A DNA stretch of 64,000 bases from Hypomesus transpacificus (taxonomy: Eukaryota; Chordata; Actinopteri; Osmeriformes; Osmeridae): NCBI RefSeq assembly GCF_021917145.1, contig NC_061081.1, positions 2,634,058 through 2,698,057 of the forward strand. Reading direction: 5' to 3'. The notes below the pieces were generated by a model. It had not been told where the DNA came from. It was given only the letters and a program-made list of their open reading frames with translations, and ran no database searches. The position numbers were made by a program, and so were the translations under genes. Positions 1 through 12,879 of the stretch are shown here, one piece after another (within the stretch, counting starts at the first letter, position 1; each line of letters opens with the position of its first letter).

Positions 1-176
1 TCTGGCTTCAATGTAACGCTGCTTCTTTGTGCTGTCCTTCTCACGGCCTCGATGGCACCCCATAACCTTCTGGCCGATAAACATAAAAGGAACGCCGTCG
101 AAAGGGATGCAGGGAGTGTCTTTGCCCTTCAGCCATTCCCAGTACACTTTGTTTTTACTTTGAGGTTTCCAATCTA
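1..176 (-). CDS. Internal exon of an unidentified gene, possibly CARF-like; cut by window edge
   Basis: Read on the minus strand, a CAG acceptor at 177-179 is followed by an open exon to the window edge. It encodes DWKPQSKNKVYWEWLKGKDT, then a segment containing IPFDGVPFMFIGQKVMGCH and RGREKDSTKKQRYIEAR. The pattern 'PFDGVPF...G.....C..G.....KKQ.Y' reminds me of the ALS2CR8/CARF domain family of calcium-responsive transcription factor-like proteins, which is expanded in fish. That assignment is from memory and could be wrong. Basic residues dominate the end of the exon. Nothing downstream can be checked because the window ends. Confidence 0.4.
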
Positions 177-179
177 CTG

Positions 180-760
180 GGAGAAAACAAAGGATTGGAC
201 TCAAGACAGAGCAAGAGTGGTCTAGCGACCTATCAAACGTAATAACATGACTATATATTCTATAGTTTCTAGCTGCTGCTATTCCCGTCAACAACATTAA
301 TTAGTTGGCAGACTTAGTTAGCTTTCTGACAACAACGTGCCTTCAGTGAAACCTTTATCCATTGAGTAAACAACATATTTGACAAAAGTTGACTCTTCGA
401 TTTGGCAGATCCGGTCATTGACCTGTTGTAACGATTCACAGATGAAAATGTTGATAATCTTTAACGGAAACATTGCAAGCCATCAATTTGTCTACTGCAC
501 TAGCTAATTGTTTAGCATAGTTTGCGTGCCATACAGGCTAATCATGCAACTTGTGCTCTTCTATTTCTTGCTCAGTCTGTGGAAGGGAACCGGAAATGCT
601 TTCAATGTTTTGGTGAATTCATTGGCTCATGTGACCAACGACCGCAAACAATTGGAGAGAAACTATTGGTTAAAATAAAATGATGACTATATTTACTAAT
701 AACGTCATAAAACTGCGACAGAAGCACATTATTTACCTTAAGGTGTCAAATGTTTCAAAG
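180..760. other. Non-coding stretch between the left-edge exon and DNLZ
   Basis: AT-rich sequence without recognisable exons, RNA genes or repeats. It presumably holds an intron of the left-edge minus-strand gene and the DNLZ promoter and 5' UTR. Short open frames at 680-760 merely extend DNLZ exon 1 upstream. Confidence 0.5.
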
Positions 761-1681
761 ATGTTACGTTCAAACTCCATGCGGACGCTAAATAGGATAT
801 TTTGGAATAATCAGGAAATATCAGTCTTATGTTCACGTTTTAGGTCATTGACAGTTAGACGACTGTACTTTCACTCAGCACCTGATGAAATTCTCCAGTT
901 AAAAATGAGAAGGGCAGCCAGTCCTTTATATCAAGGAGCAGCTGTATCAGCTATCATCGACCAGTGTGGACACGAAGTCGGACACGGACATGCTCTGCGA
1001 AGATATTTCTCAAATACCTCTCTTGTGGGAAGTGATGGAGCCATTGGGAAGATTGAATCAAAACATTATCAATTGGTTTACACATGCAAGGTAATAAATG
1101 ATACTTATCCGGTCAGTTACAGTCTTGAACATCATGAACATCATGATTTTAATGTCACTTCGTTTGCATCCACCCACAGGTGTGCTCGACCAGGTCCACA
1201 AAGCGTATATCCAAGTTGGCCTATCACAAAGGTGTTGTCATAGTGACGTGCCCAGGATGTGAGAACCACCACATAATTGCTGACAACTTGGGATGGTTCT
1301 CAGACCTGGAGGGAAAGAGGTGGGTGGCGAGTCCTCCTAATGCAACACACACCCTGTTCACAGTGATCATGCACACAACTATAATAAACTCATCAGGACT
1401 GTTTTCTGGGAGTTTTTCCTTGTCTTCCTTGAGGGTGGAGGTTGGCTGAGGGGCAGTTCTATCGGCGTATGTGAAGCGAATGTGACATTGCCTGTAAAAA
1501 GAGCTATACAAATACATTTGATTTGATACTGTCTGTCTACGTCAGGAACATTGAGGAGATCCTGGCAGCCAAGGGAGAGGTGGTGAGGAGGATAGAGGGA
1601 GGAGAAGCCTGGGAGATCGTTGCAGAGGAGTCCCTGAAGGAAGGAGGAGGAAAAACTGACACTGACTCTGGGAAATCATAA
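761..1681 (+). CDS. dnlz: DNLZ, mitochondrial Hsp70-escort zinc-ribbon protein (Tim15/Zim17/HEP family)
   Basis: Three exons, 761-1090, 1180-1319 and 1546-1681, join in frame through GT-AG introns to give 201 residues. DNL zinc-finger proteins act in the mitochondrial matrix, where they keep mtHsp70 (HSPA9) soluble and active. The diagnostic core is present: YTCK at the end of exon 1 continues as VCSTRSTK in exon 2, giving a CxxC, followed by [19 protein letters not shown] with the second CxxC. The DNLG signature names the family. The N-terminus is basic and rich in Ser, Arg and Leu, which suits a mitochondrial presequence; I chose the ATG at 761 for that reason, although the frame is open upstream to 680. 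The C-terminus ends in an acidic, Gly-rich tail. Intron 2 contains a degraded interspersed repeat. Family assignment is confident. Confidence 0.93.
1366..1526 (+). repeat. LINE/SINE 3'-tail repeat in DNLZ intron 2
   Basis: This stretch resembles 56281-56424 closely: both share 'gtttttccttgtcttcctt', 'gaggttggctgagg', 'agttctat', 'tgtgaag' and 'ctatacaaata', and both end in tttgatttgat. Two diverged copies 55 kb apart, each ending in a short tandem T-rich tail, are what is expected of a retrotransposed SINE or an L2-type LINE tail. I cannot name the family. Confidence 0.7.
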
Positions 1682-1765
1682 GTGTGGGTGTGTGTGTGTG
1701 TGTGTACGACAAGAAGAATGAGAAAGAGTGAGTGAAAATGTTAAAATGTGTTTTAGCTGTAGTGT

Positions 1766-1771
1766 AATAAA
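1766..1771 (+). terminator. Polyadenylation signal of DNLZ
   Basis: A canonical AATAAA lies 85 bases after the DNLZ stop codon, following a short (GT)n tract at about 1686-1705 in the 3' UTR. Confidence 0.7.
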
Positions 1772-2044
1772 GTTATTTTTGATTTCTAACTATTTATTTG
1801 TTTCTTCTAAAGAGACACCCAAGTCACCCACTTCAATGACTTATTTGAGCTTTTTTGGGGGGGGGGGCAATGTCAAGCCAGGTAATAACAAGGCCAGATC
1901 GAATCATGTCATTTTTACAGCTGCCATTTTGGAGCTATGCCTTCCTTTTTAGTAGTCATTGTGACAAACTTTTTCCCCCTAATGTATTCTTAAAACTACT
2001 TCTAGTTTAATGTAGTTTTAAGTACATAAACTAGATCAGAGCTT

Positions 2045-2880
2045 TATCTTCTCCTGTCTCTGATGGTCTTTTTGCTGCTTCATCTTCTCCGCTCTCTTTC
2101 TTGTTCTCGTTTGCTTCATCTCCTCAAGCCTCAGAAGATCCTTCTCTTTCCTCTCGTTCTTCATCTTATCCTGTCGGAGAAAAGCTCCGTTCAGCTCTCT
2201 CTTTTTTATTTATTGCTCAAACCTCTGTGTCTCCATGTCTCATCATCATCCAACTCCAAGCTTCCTCACTTCCCACAGTGTTCATCCTCCCTCCCTTTCT
2301 CCCCCTTCATCACCCCGTGTCTAGCTCTCTCAGTTAATTCTTCTTTGATTTGATTTTGAGTGCCTTCACTCTGTCCCCCCTAGCTTTTATCTGCCCTTAC
2401 ATCTTCAACCCACTGTGCCACCATATGCCTGGTGCACTCCTTAGCTGTGTTCAAGTCTAGAGCAGCATTCCCCATCTCGGTGCTCTCTCTCTCCTGCACT
2501 TCTGTGGTCTCTCGCTCGGTAACCCCTGAGCCACACCTCGACCTTGAGCCACGCAGAGGTCACTCCTTCACGAGACCGTGCGGCGCATCTCGATGGTCTT
2601 CTGCCTCTTGAGTCTCCCTCCACTCCTCAAACTCGCTTGGTAACTTCTCAGTCTGGGGAAAACCTGGGGGCATCTTCTTCTTCTTGCATGTGTGTCCATT
2701 TTCACTGGATGATCTTCCCAGAGGTGGCATAGACCTGGATACCACGGGGTCTGGGAGGGCGGGCAGGTTGGAGTCGACAGTTTGGGTCAACGTGTGAGCG
2801 AAGGGGCAGACAGGAGTAGACATAGTCTTTTTTGTTGTAGGAGCTGAGATCCGGGCAGGGAGCTTGGTTGGTGCCTTCAC
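2045..2880 (-). pseudogene. Unidentified minus-strand coding-like remnant, charged coiled coil
   Basis: On the minus strand a TCCGACAG acceptor (about 2177-2184) precedes an open segment reading DKMKNERKEKDLLRLEEMKQ, TRTRKRAEKMKQQK and DHQRQEK, a Lys/Glu/Arg-rich coiled coil. Further upstream on the same strand (2560-2880) is a Pro/Ser/Lys-rich segment. Between them, in another frame, lies NTAKECTRHMVAQWVEDV (about 2405-2455). The three blocks are in different frames and are interrupted by stops at about 2554 and 2400. This suggests a decaying gene or one whose exon boundaries I cannot place. The coiled coil loosely recalls INCENP or BAZ2-type proteins, but I do not claim identity. Confidence 0.3.
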
Positions 2881-2884
2881 AACT

Positions 2885-3788
2885 ATAGGTTTGGGGGATT
2901 TGGGTTCTCACTATTACTGCAGGGCACTTAGAGTCAGTCACTGGGGCTACTATTGTTTGTGTCTGCTGGACACAGTCTGTCTGCTGGACAGTCTCTCACC
3001 GAACAGATGAGGGTCTGTTGTCTGGTTATTTTACTGAGATATTCAGACTTGCCCACTGACTCCTGCTTCCTCTGTATCCCACAACTTAATCATGTGAGCC
3101 ATTAAATGAAACCAAGGCCGTAGCCATGGAGTCATCATTGGGGGGGACAAATTACATTTGTTATGATCATTTCGGACAGAGTGCGTGGTTGCCTGTCGTA
3201 GCGTAGCACATTTATATTTTTATATCAATATATTGGGGGGGAAATTTTGACCAGATTTGAATATTAGGGGAGGGATGTGTGTCGCCTAATATGTATTATG
3301 ATTACGGTCTTGAATGAAACTAAATCAAACCATATCAGACTGAACCTTTATGACATGTTAATTGTGATGTTATGGGATATTTGGATGATGAAATTATCCA
3401 GGAGCACAATGTTCAAAAGCACTGATAGCTCAATCTGTTTACTCCGAGACCTACATTTGATTTATTTAAAATTGTATTTCGAAATGCTTAAAATTATTTT
3501 AAACCCATGCAAGGATACCAGTGACTCAAGTCTGAGTTATAATAAAATAATATACAAATGCCACCTGTTAATCATCCATTCTTTTTAAATTAATTACTAT
3601 CAATTATGTCAGAGAATGTCTAATAAGTCAATATGTCTCTCATGACAGGAAACGCTCGCCAACATTGTTAGTGTATGCTAAGCATGGATGCTGCAATTCA
3701 ACTTTATTTTAGGAGGAATTCTCACCAAATTCTGTAATAATATCCCGGTATGAGTGTCTGACAAAGTGTTGGCCTCTTTCTCCTCCAG
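2885..3788. other. Non-coding, partly repeat-derived
   Basis: Contains G-run-bearing AT-rich sequence (about 3120-3300) of the type found in fish non-autonomous DNA transposons, then AT-rich DNA with no recognisable exon. The 5' exons expected for NELFCD are not seen here. Confidence 0.4.
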
Positions 3789-6163
3789 AAGATGCTGTGT
3801 CATGGGGAGCACACATACTGGCTTGCCCAGGCCATGATGTCATTCCTCTCCCAGGAGGAGCAGGGGGGGTCAGCCATGCGCAGGATTGGCCCGGAGGTAC
3901 AGAAGTCTGCACATCAGAGGTACCTCTCTCTCTCTCTCTCTCTCTGAAGCATTCTCTTATATTTCCTTCTATGCAATGGTTCTGATATTTTGAAATAAAT
4001 TGGCAATAGGGGTGTATATCTGAGAGAGTTTGTATGTGGTGTGTCTGATATAGATTTGTGTGATGATATGTTTCAGGGGCCATGATGCTAGTCAGAGTAC
4101 TCTAGCATTGGGCACAGCAGCAGCCTACCCACGAGCCTGCCAGGCCCTGGGAGCTATGTTGTCACAAGGGGGCACTCAATCCTGCTGATATCACTGTACT
4201 ATTCAAAATGTTCAGCAGCATGGACCCTCCTCCTGTGGAACACATAGTAATTCCCATGCATTTAACCCTTATGCTGCCTTGGGGTCACATGACCCATCGA
4301 CAACTTTACTCAATACCAAAACAAATAAAAAGACAGCCCGACGGTTAAAAGAAAACGCTTCACTTTGTTTTTGTATGCGGTAAACTTGTCGCAATACGAC
4401 GGTGGGTCACAATGACTTGGAGATAACACAGGGGTTAAGCAAACTATAGCTAACATGGGTTTACTAGTTAGAAATAGTCAGATATCCAGCCTGTCTCCTC
4501 CTGATGAATGAAATGTTGCTGTTGTATCTTTTAGATCAGAGTGCCTGCCTTCCTTGACCTATTCATGCAGTCACTGTTCAAGCCCGGCTCTAAGATCAAC
4601 CAGGATCATAAACACAAGTACATTCACATTCTGGCTCATGCAGCTAGTGTGGTTGAGACATGGAAGAAGGTATGAGAAACCAGAACATCTCTGACACAGA
4701 ATTCAGCATTTTGATATTTAGGTGCATTCTATTCTACAGCGCATTCGAAGATGGACCTTTTACCTCAGTTTGCAGCTCAATGCCTCTTGCTTGTTTATGG
4801 TCAGCTCAGTCTGCTGTACATAAACCAAGTGGATAATCGGAGTATGCCCGGAATGCAAACGGAGATATTAGTGGAATACATTTTCATTAGCCATGTAAAC
4901 AGCTTAGTATGAACACTCTTTTTGGGAGAAAAGTTAAATATTTTGTTAATGTAAACATACATTAATCACTGTCAAAATGCAGACCGAGGGTGAATATGAA
5001 CACAGACGAGCTTAAATCCACTTCAAAGGCAATAGAGACTGTCCACAACCTCTGCTGCAATGAAAACAGAGGAGCAACAGAACTTGTAGCTGAACTACGC
5101 ACTCTGTATCAGTGCATCAGGTAAGCACAGTGTCATCTTAACTGGGTTGAGAAGGGCAGCCTTGGATACAGCTATTGTTATGGATATCTACTTCATTTCT
5201 CCACCACCACTGATTAACTCCTGTGTTGTATTGTTTACAATTTGTGGGTCAGGTTTCCAGTGGTTTCCATGGGGGTGTTCCAAACTTCCAGTTTATTGCC
5301 ATTAATTCTGACATATTCCCGTTAATTCCCATGGAAGGTTTCCAACTTTGAAAATTCCTGACATTTTGCAACCCTATATTCTACTGAGAACTGGAAAATG
5401 TATTTTTGGGGTCCGGACAGAACAAGTACAAAATGTATAAATATGTATTTTCCCCCTGCAGGTGAGCACGTGTCACCAGCTCCTGCAACCCCAGGTTGAT
5501 AAATAGCTGATAAAGCTATTTGAGACAGAATACTCCCAGCTGGATGTCATGGAGCAGGTATATGTTATATGATTACTGGTGTTTGTGTTGTTTAACATTT
5601 CCTTATTAAATGTCTACTCTTTGGTTGTCTTCTTGACAGCTGGAGTTGAAGAAGACCCTATTAGACCGCATGATTCACCTGTTGAGTTGAGGCTATGTGC
5701 TACCTGTAGTTGGCTACATCCGCAAGTGTCTGGAAAAGATCAACACAGACATCTCACTCATCCGTTACTTTGTAACTGAGGTAGTTTGTCTTCAGATCTA
5801 GTCTTGCGCAGAAAATTTGTTTCTTTATGAAAGAAGTGAAACTTTAAATTTTGATCTGTACTTTCAGTTCTTGTTAGACACAGATGTCTCTGTTGTTCCT
5901 GAAGGTGTTGGATGTGATTGCGTCCCCATACACATCAGACTTTGTACAGCTTTTCCTACCCATCCTGGAGAACGATAGCATAGCTGGCACTATCCGTACA
6001 GAGGGAGATCATGACTCTGTGGCTGAGTTCATAGGTCAGCATCATACTGAATTGATTGTCCAAAATGTTCTCCCTAAATAGTTTTTACATAAGATACAAT
6101 GATGAATTGTTCCTTTTCTATTTTCCAGCTCATTACAAGTCTAACTTCATCATGATGAATTGA
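3789..6163 (+). pseudogene. nelfcd: NELFCD (TH1L) pseudogene, 5'-truncated and multiply disabled
   Basis: Homology to NELF-C/D, a subunit of the negative elongation factor that pauses RNA polymerase II, is clear from exon 3789-3919 (CHGEHTYWLAQAMMSFLSQE) to the final exon 6129-6163 (HYKSNFIMMN then TGA). Recognisable exons: 3789-3919, 4077-about 4246, 4535-4669, 4983-5120, 5253-about 5279, 5462-5557, 5640-5780, 5905-6034, 6129-6163. Introns are retained, so it is not a processed copy. Lesions: an extra G in the G5 run at 4168-4172; the frame is lost near 4983-4992; exon 5253 keeps only FPVVSMGV before running into repeat-like sequence; an in-frame TAG at 5504-5506; an in-frame TGA at 5688-5690 where Arg (probably CGA) is expected. 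The exons for roughly the first third of the protein are absent. It lies tail-to-tail with CTSZ, the same arrangement as human NELFCD-CTSZ. Confidence 0.92.
5280..5400. repeat. Repeat-like sequence replacing the rest of a NELFCD exon
   Basis: Immediately after the codons for FPVVSMGV, homology to NELFCD stops. The sequence becomes 'ttccagtttattgccatta...tcccatggaaggtttccaactttgaaaattcc...tttgcaaccct', a motif style I associate with dispersed fish repeats. It interrupts the exon coding for the KWVDWTVSEP region of the normal protein. Confidence 0.4.
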
Positions 6164-6509
6164 GATCAGCCCTGATTGAGGATGCAGCTGGAAGAACAGG
6201 GAAAGACTGAAGGCAGGACCTCAAAGCAAACAATGTCAGCTGACTGGCAATCGGAACAGTACTGCCTTTGGGGAACACTGAAATCAATTTTCACACAAAC
6301 TTTGGAATTTGTCACAATTGAGGTGGTACAAACCCAATCAATTTGTCAGGTGTTTAGAACAATTAAAATGTAGTGGTACCTTGTCTGCCAGTCTGAAGGT
6401 GAATCTTTGAAATAAGTTATATTGAAATGCTGTAGGAGCAGACTAAAGACAACGTTGGCACACTTTCATAAATCTAGCATTTTTCACCTTTATGTAATGG
6501 TTGTTTTGG

Positions 6510-6515
6510 AATAAA
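6510..6515 (+). terminator. Relict polyadenylation signal of the NELFCD pseudogene
   Basis: An AATAAA lies about 350 bases after the relict NELFCD stop codon, a normal distance for a 3' UTR. The CTSZ signal on the other strand is about 350 bases further on, so the two transcription units converge. Confidence 0.5.
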
Positions 6516-6862
6516 TGTGTGTTTGGCATTCAATTTCTCACAAATCCAAGATGTTAATCTGTACTAAGTAATATTGATGAATGTATTCTGGGCTCAAGTT
6601 GTACCTTATGCTATTATCCATGTTCTGTCAGCATGGTGTCAGATGTATTCATTCATTTGTTTTCATGATTGTCAATTAGTAAATTTCCCTACTTATGATT
6701 GTTACAGAAAATTGTGCTGTTATTAATCTGTTTGAAAACTATAGCTTTCCACCAGTACTTGGAAATCAGAAGGGTTTGAAAGACATAACCCCCCTCCTCC
6801 CACTCAAACTAGCTGTTGTTGTAGCAATGAGATGCCACCATTGGACTGTATGAAACCACAGG

Positions 6863-6868
6863 TTTATT
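6863..6868 (-). terminator. Probable polyadenylation signal of CTSZ
   Basis: TTTATT on the plus strand reads AATAAA on the CTSZ strand, about 440 bases beyond the CTSZ stop codon. Confidence 0.55.
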
Positions 6869-7308
6869 TAGAATTTTTCTCCATTTCAAATCAATGTAAT
6901 ACTGATTTACTGACCGGACAGATTTCTACATTAGAATATGAAACCACGACACCCATAAGCTGTTGACAGAGGCTATGGCTGTTCCAGTAATATTTTCAGA
7001 AGGCACAAAATTAAAACAATGAGGCATCTAACCTTTGGCTGAACATTAACAATCCAGGCATCTTCATTTGTTTGCATCCACTTTGTTCCATTATGTAATC
7101 AAAAGCAGCATGTTTAAGAAGCCAATCAAGGCAGGAATTTAAAAAAACATTTTACAAAATCTTTCCCTTTGTGGTTTTACACAGTGCAGACCATTATGTT
7201 GCAAAAGTCCTTAACCTGAGATTGTCATAGGAAGATAATAGATTAAAATCTTAGGGGAACCTGTTCAATCATCTGGTCCAAACTCCTTTGGGCCCCATGA
7301 TTCCTAAT

Positions 7309-9547
7309 CTACAGGTAGTTCTTGGGAACAATAGGGTCTCCATACATGCAGTCCTCCTCCAGTGCTAGGTTGTATTGGCTTCCACTTCCTCCCTTGTAAG
7401 CACTGGTCACAATTTTAAGCCAGCCCTTTTCACCCTGATTGAGAGAAAAATACATATCGTTTTAAATTTACCGGCAAAACTTCTATGGGAGCCAATTTTA
7501 TGAATTCTCAGGACAATGTTGACTATTCAAAAATGTAAATTAGCTTACCCAGGGCTCTCCCCATGAGTTTCGGACAATCCAGTATTCAACACCATTCTCA
7601 ACTCCCCAGCCAGCTACAGATACAATGTGGTTGATAGAAGGATACTCAACATACTCAGAGTACAGACCCCCAGTGTAGGCATCAAGTTTCTCTGTGGCCA
7701 TGATCCCACAGCTAGGATAGACAAAATTATACAAATGAACTATTAGTTGTTTAAAAAAAAAAAGTATGAAACATCTAAATAGTCATTCTGACCAAATGAA
7801 GTTCAAGACCTGATGGGTCCTCCAGCGTAGAGCTCCGCCATCATCTTCTCTCTCCCGCTGACAGACCCAAAATCACCCACCTTCCACAGAGTGTAGTTCT
7901 GGATGACGTTGCACACCCCAAAAGTAGTACATGTTCCACATTCATTGAAAGGTTTGCATTCTGGTGATAGACAAGACAAAATGAATCTTCATGGGTACTA
8001 TAACATGGTTTTTGATCATCTAATATGTAAAACAGGCCATTGATGTTGGGTGCTAAGACGCTACTTGCTTTGGTCTTTAGCCTGATAGTTGTTGCAGGTC
8101 TCATCAGGGATGCCATGCTTGCTGGCATATTCCCACACCCCAGAGTGGTCACCTCCATGACAGGAGCCAGCATCACCACAGTCCACCACATTCTGCACAG
8201 AGAGATAGGCAGAGGGCCAGGCTCCCTTCCTCTTGATGTTGATGCGATCTAACATGGATGCAATGGACATTGTGGTAGATTATAGATAACCAATGATTCT
8301 TAAATAATGTTATAATATAAATACAAACTTCTGCACTAAACATTTTCAAAAAAGAAGGCTGAGCTTAAGAAAGAGGAAGTTGACTTGCAGATAAATGATA
8401 GCATACCTGCCATTGCGCTGGTGCTACCGTGAGCCCAGCAGGAACCACAGTACTGTGGAATGTGCTGGTTACGAGTAGTGCTCACATAATTGGTGCCATT
8501 GACATTTCGCCAGTCCCATGACTTTGGCAGCTCTTCAAGGTTTAAGAATTCATGAGGACGAACTGTTGTCCTGTTATAAAAACAGCATAAAATATGAATT
8601 TCCAACGTTGTATTAAAGTCATATGAAAGAGCTTGACCTAAATATTCAAGCATGACAAGACTACAAAGTTTGTGTTACAAACCCTGGCTATAGTCTCAGT
8701 AGCACATTTCCAACAACTAAATTATAGCCAGCACAGTATTTCAAACCATAGCCTACTCAGTCAAGACAAGCCAAAACAACCACAACACTGATATACCCTC
8801 AAAGAAACAAACTTGGCATGCATGTTTGTAGTGTCAGAGACCGTCAAATAAACTTTTTAAGGGCAGGTATTGACAAGTTTCAACACATGCCATCTAGTCA
8901 GTCACAGCTTCAAGATTCCAGTCTCCAAACCAAGCCAGAACTCTGCTACCTTGTCTCCACACTGGGCTTTGACTGCTTCATTGATTTCACACGTCGAATA
9001 GCCATGATATGCTTCGCCTGCAATAGACTGAATCACTGACTTTTAAGTCAATGTAACGCATAGAACTGCCAGTGGCAAACATTTTTCCATATTCAATATT
9101 GAACGTACATTACACTTGAGTAACATTTTCAGAGAGCCATAGGCTACATTCTTATACAATTACGGATGTCGTTAATGCTGCTTGACCACTTCCAAAATGC
9201 AGAAGGCACAGACTGATCCACCCTCACACCCGCCAAAAGGAAACTACCTAGTAGCCACATTTATTTTTAAATTGTGTTTTGCAGATCACGGAACCGAAAC
9301 TACACCACCAGTTACTGACTACTTGCTCGATTCAGTGCTGAGAAAAAAAGCACACTACGTCTCATATTCACACATTAATCTGAGTAAACAAAGAATCCGA
9401 CTCTATAACCAAAACATATTTAACCTACTTCACGCCGAAGTGAGTTTTCCTTGGTGTAGGCTGATAGCATGGTTTCTTCTCGTTGAAATACCGTCCTGCC
9501 AGAACACCGGACAACATAAACAAAACCAATACAAGCGTCCGAGCCAT
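7309..9547 (-). CDS. ctsz: Cathepsin Z (cathepsin X), lysosomal cysteine carboxypeptidase
   Basis: Six exons (5' to 3': 9547-9429, 8570-8407, 8248-8069, 7960-7810, 7711-7549, 7434-7309) join in perfect phase into a 300-residue protein, close to human CTSZ (303). Cathepsin Z is a papain-family lysosomal enzyme that removes single residues from protein C-termini. Exon 1 gives a signal peptide ([18 protein letters not shown]) and a short propeptide with one Cys (KKPCYQP). The mature part begins near [10 protein letters not shown]. The catalytic Cys lies in [16 protein letters not shown], the catalytic His in [11 protein letters not shown] and the Asn in [20 protein letters not shown] carries the HIP insertion typical of cathepsin X. 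The intron after exon 3 appears to use a GC donor (see findings). No lesion is visible, unlike both flanking genes. Confidence 0.95.
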
Positions 9548-9649
9548 ATTGAACTCATGAAAGTCATATGACTTCTCTGTTCAGATCGGGATTTTTATGC
9601 GACCTTCTTCCTTGTTTATGCGCGTGCGCAGCGCAGATTTGTTTGTCTA

Positions 9650-9960
9650 CGCCAGGGGTGGGGAACGTCTAGCCCGTGGGCCGTAGGCTATGCGGCCCGT
9701 GACATCAGAATCAGAAAGGGATTTATTCGCCATGAAAGTTTGCACAGACAAGGAATTTGCTTTGGCAGGAAGGTGCATACAGTAAACATATAGGAATCTT
9801 ACATTTAAATATGTGGTCTGACTAAGGATACATAAGTACTAAGTGGAATCATTTGGTCCGGCCCGCCATGGCACTGCAGGAACGATATTATTAGGTGCAT
9901 TATTAGCCGAATGTAACGTCTGGCTTCGCACCTGATTAACATTCGGATCGATAAGCAGTC
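9650..9960. repeat. Degraded dispersed repeats upstream of CTSZ
   Basis: The segments 'gggtggggaacgtctagccc' and 'cggcccg' resemble ends of fish hAT elements. They flank 'atcagaatcagaaagggatt' and 'aaggaatttgctttggcagg', another motif common in fish genomes. A related sequence recurs at about 13220-13280 ('tttactgtggcagaaaggtg'). No coding capacity. Confidence 0.45.
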
Positions 9961-10735
9961 TCAAAAATGGTAGCAATATAAAAAAGCCATCAAGTCCATA
10001 ACTACAAGTTTGGCATCAGTTTATAGACGGTTGAAAACCGCCAACATGTTTAAGTCCTGCAAGACGGAAACCGAAAAGAAAATTCAGTGAAGATACTCCC
10101 TCAGTCAGTTACTTCAGGTGTCAATTTACGAGGGCATTGATTTAGGAAACAGATTCATTTCAGTGTTATAGTAGGCCTACAATAAGCCGAATCAGGTCAG
10201 CAAAATACCCAAGTGGGTAAAATGTCACACATCCATAATGCCACCAATAATTGAGAGGAGTTGGAAACAAATCGAGACCAGTCAAGCAAGTGCCATTCAT
10301 ATTATACTTGCTGAGAAACTGCAATGCCTGCCCGTAACCAGCTCATTTTATAATCACTGCAGCTAGGAAAAGTATAAAGTGGGACCACCTTGATAAGTGC
10401 ATATTTTTTTTTTTTGCATATCATGAAGAATGGCCCTAAAAACCTGAATGCTCCAATGACAAAGCAGATATTTATGAATTTTCTGTTTTTACTAAACCAA
10501 TAGTCTTCAACCTTTTGTAATGCTTGTTTAATTTCCTTGGGGAGGTAATACATAACCTTATCAATTACTTTATTTAACAGAGGTTGGTTAGGGATAGGAA
10601 ATAGACATGACCAAAAACCTGCACACCCAGTAGTTCCCTATATCTATAACGTAAAACTATAGAGTGGAGATGCATGAGGGTCGTCTTGTGGCAGTAGTGG
10701 GGTTTGTGTGGTGGAGAGTGCAGTTGGTTGTAGTT
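9961..10735. other. Non-coding stretch between CTSZ and the NPEPL1 remnant
   Basis: AT-rich DNA with an A/T homopolymer near 10405. No exon, RNA gene or clear repeat recognised. Confidence 0.5.
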
Positions 10736-12873
<2,138 letters not shown>

Positions 12874-12879
12874 CTGAAA

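Noticed and set aside
1224..1517. 97-codon minus-strand open frame resembling one at 56278-56544
   Set aside because: The similarity is due to a shared dispersed repeat tail, not to a protein family. It also overlaps DNLZ exon 2 in antisense.
9182..9571. 129-codon plus-strand open frame
   Set aside because: It runs antisense over CTSZ exon 1 and its intron. CTSZ on the minus strand has the signal peptide, phases and homology; this frame has none.
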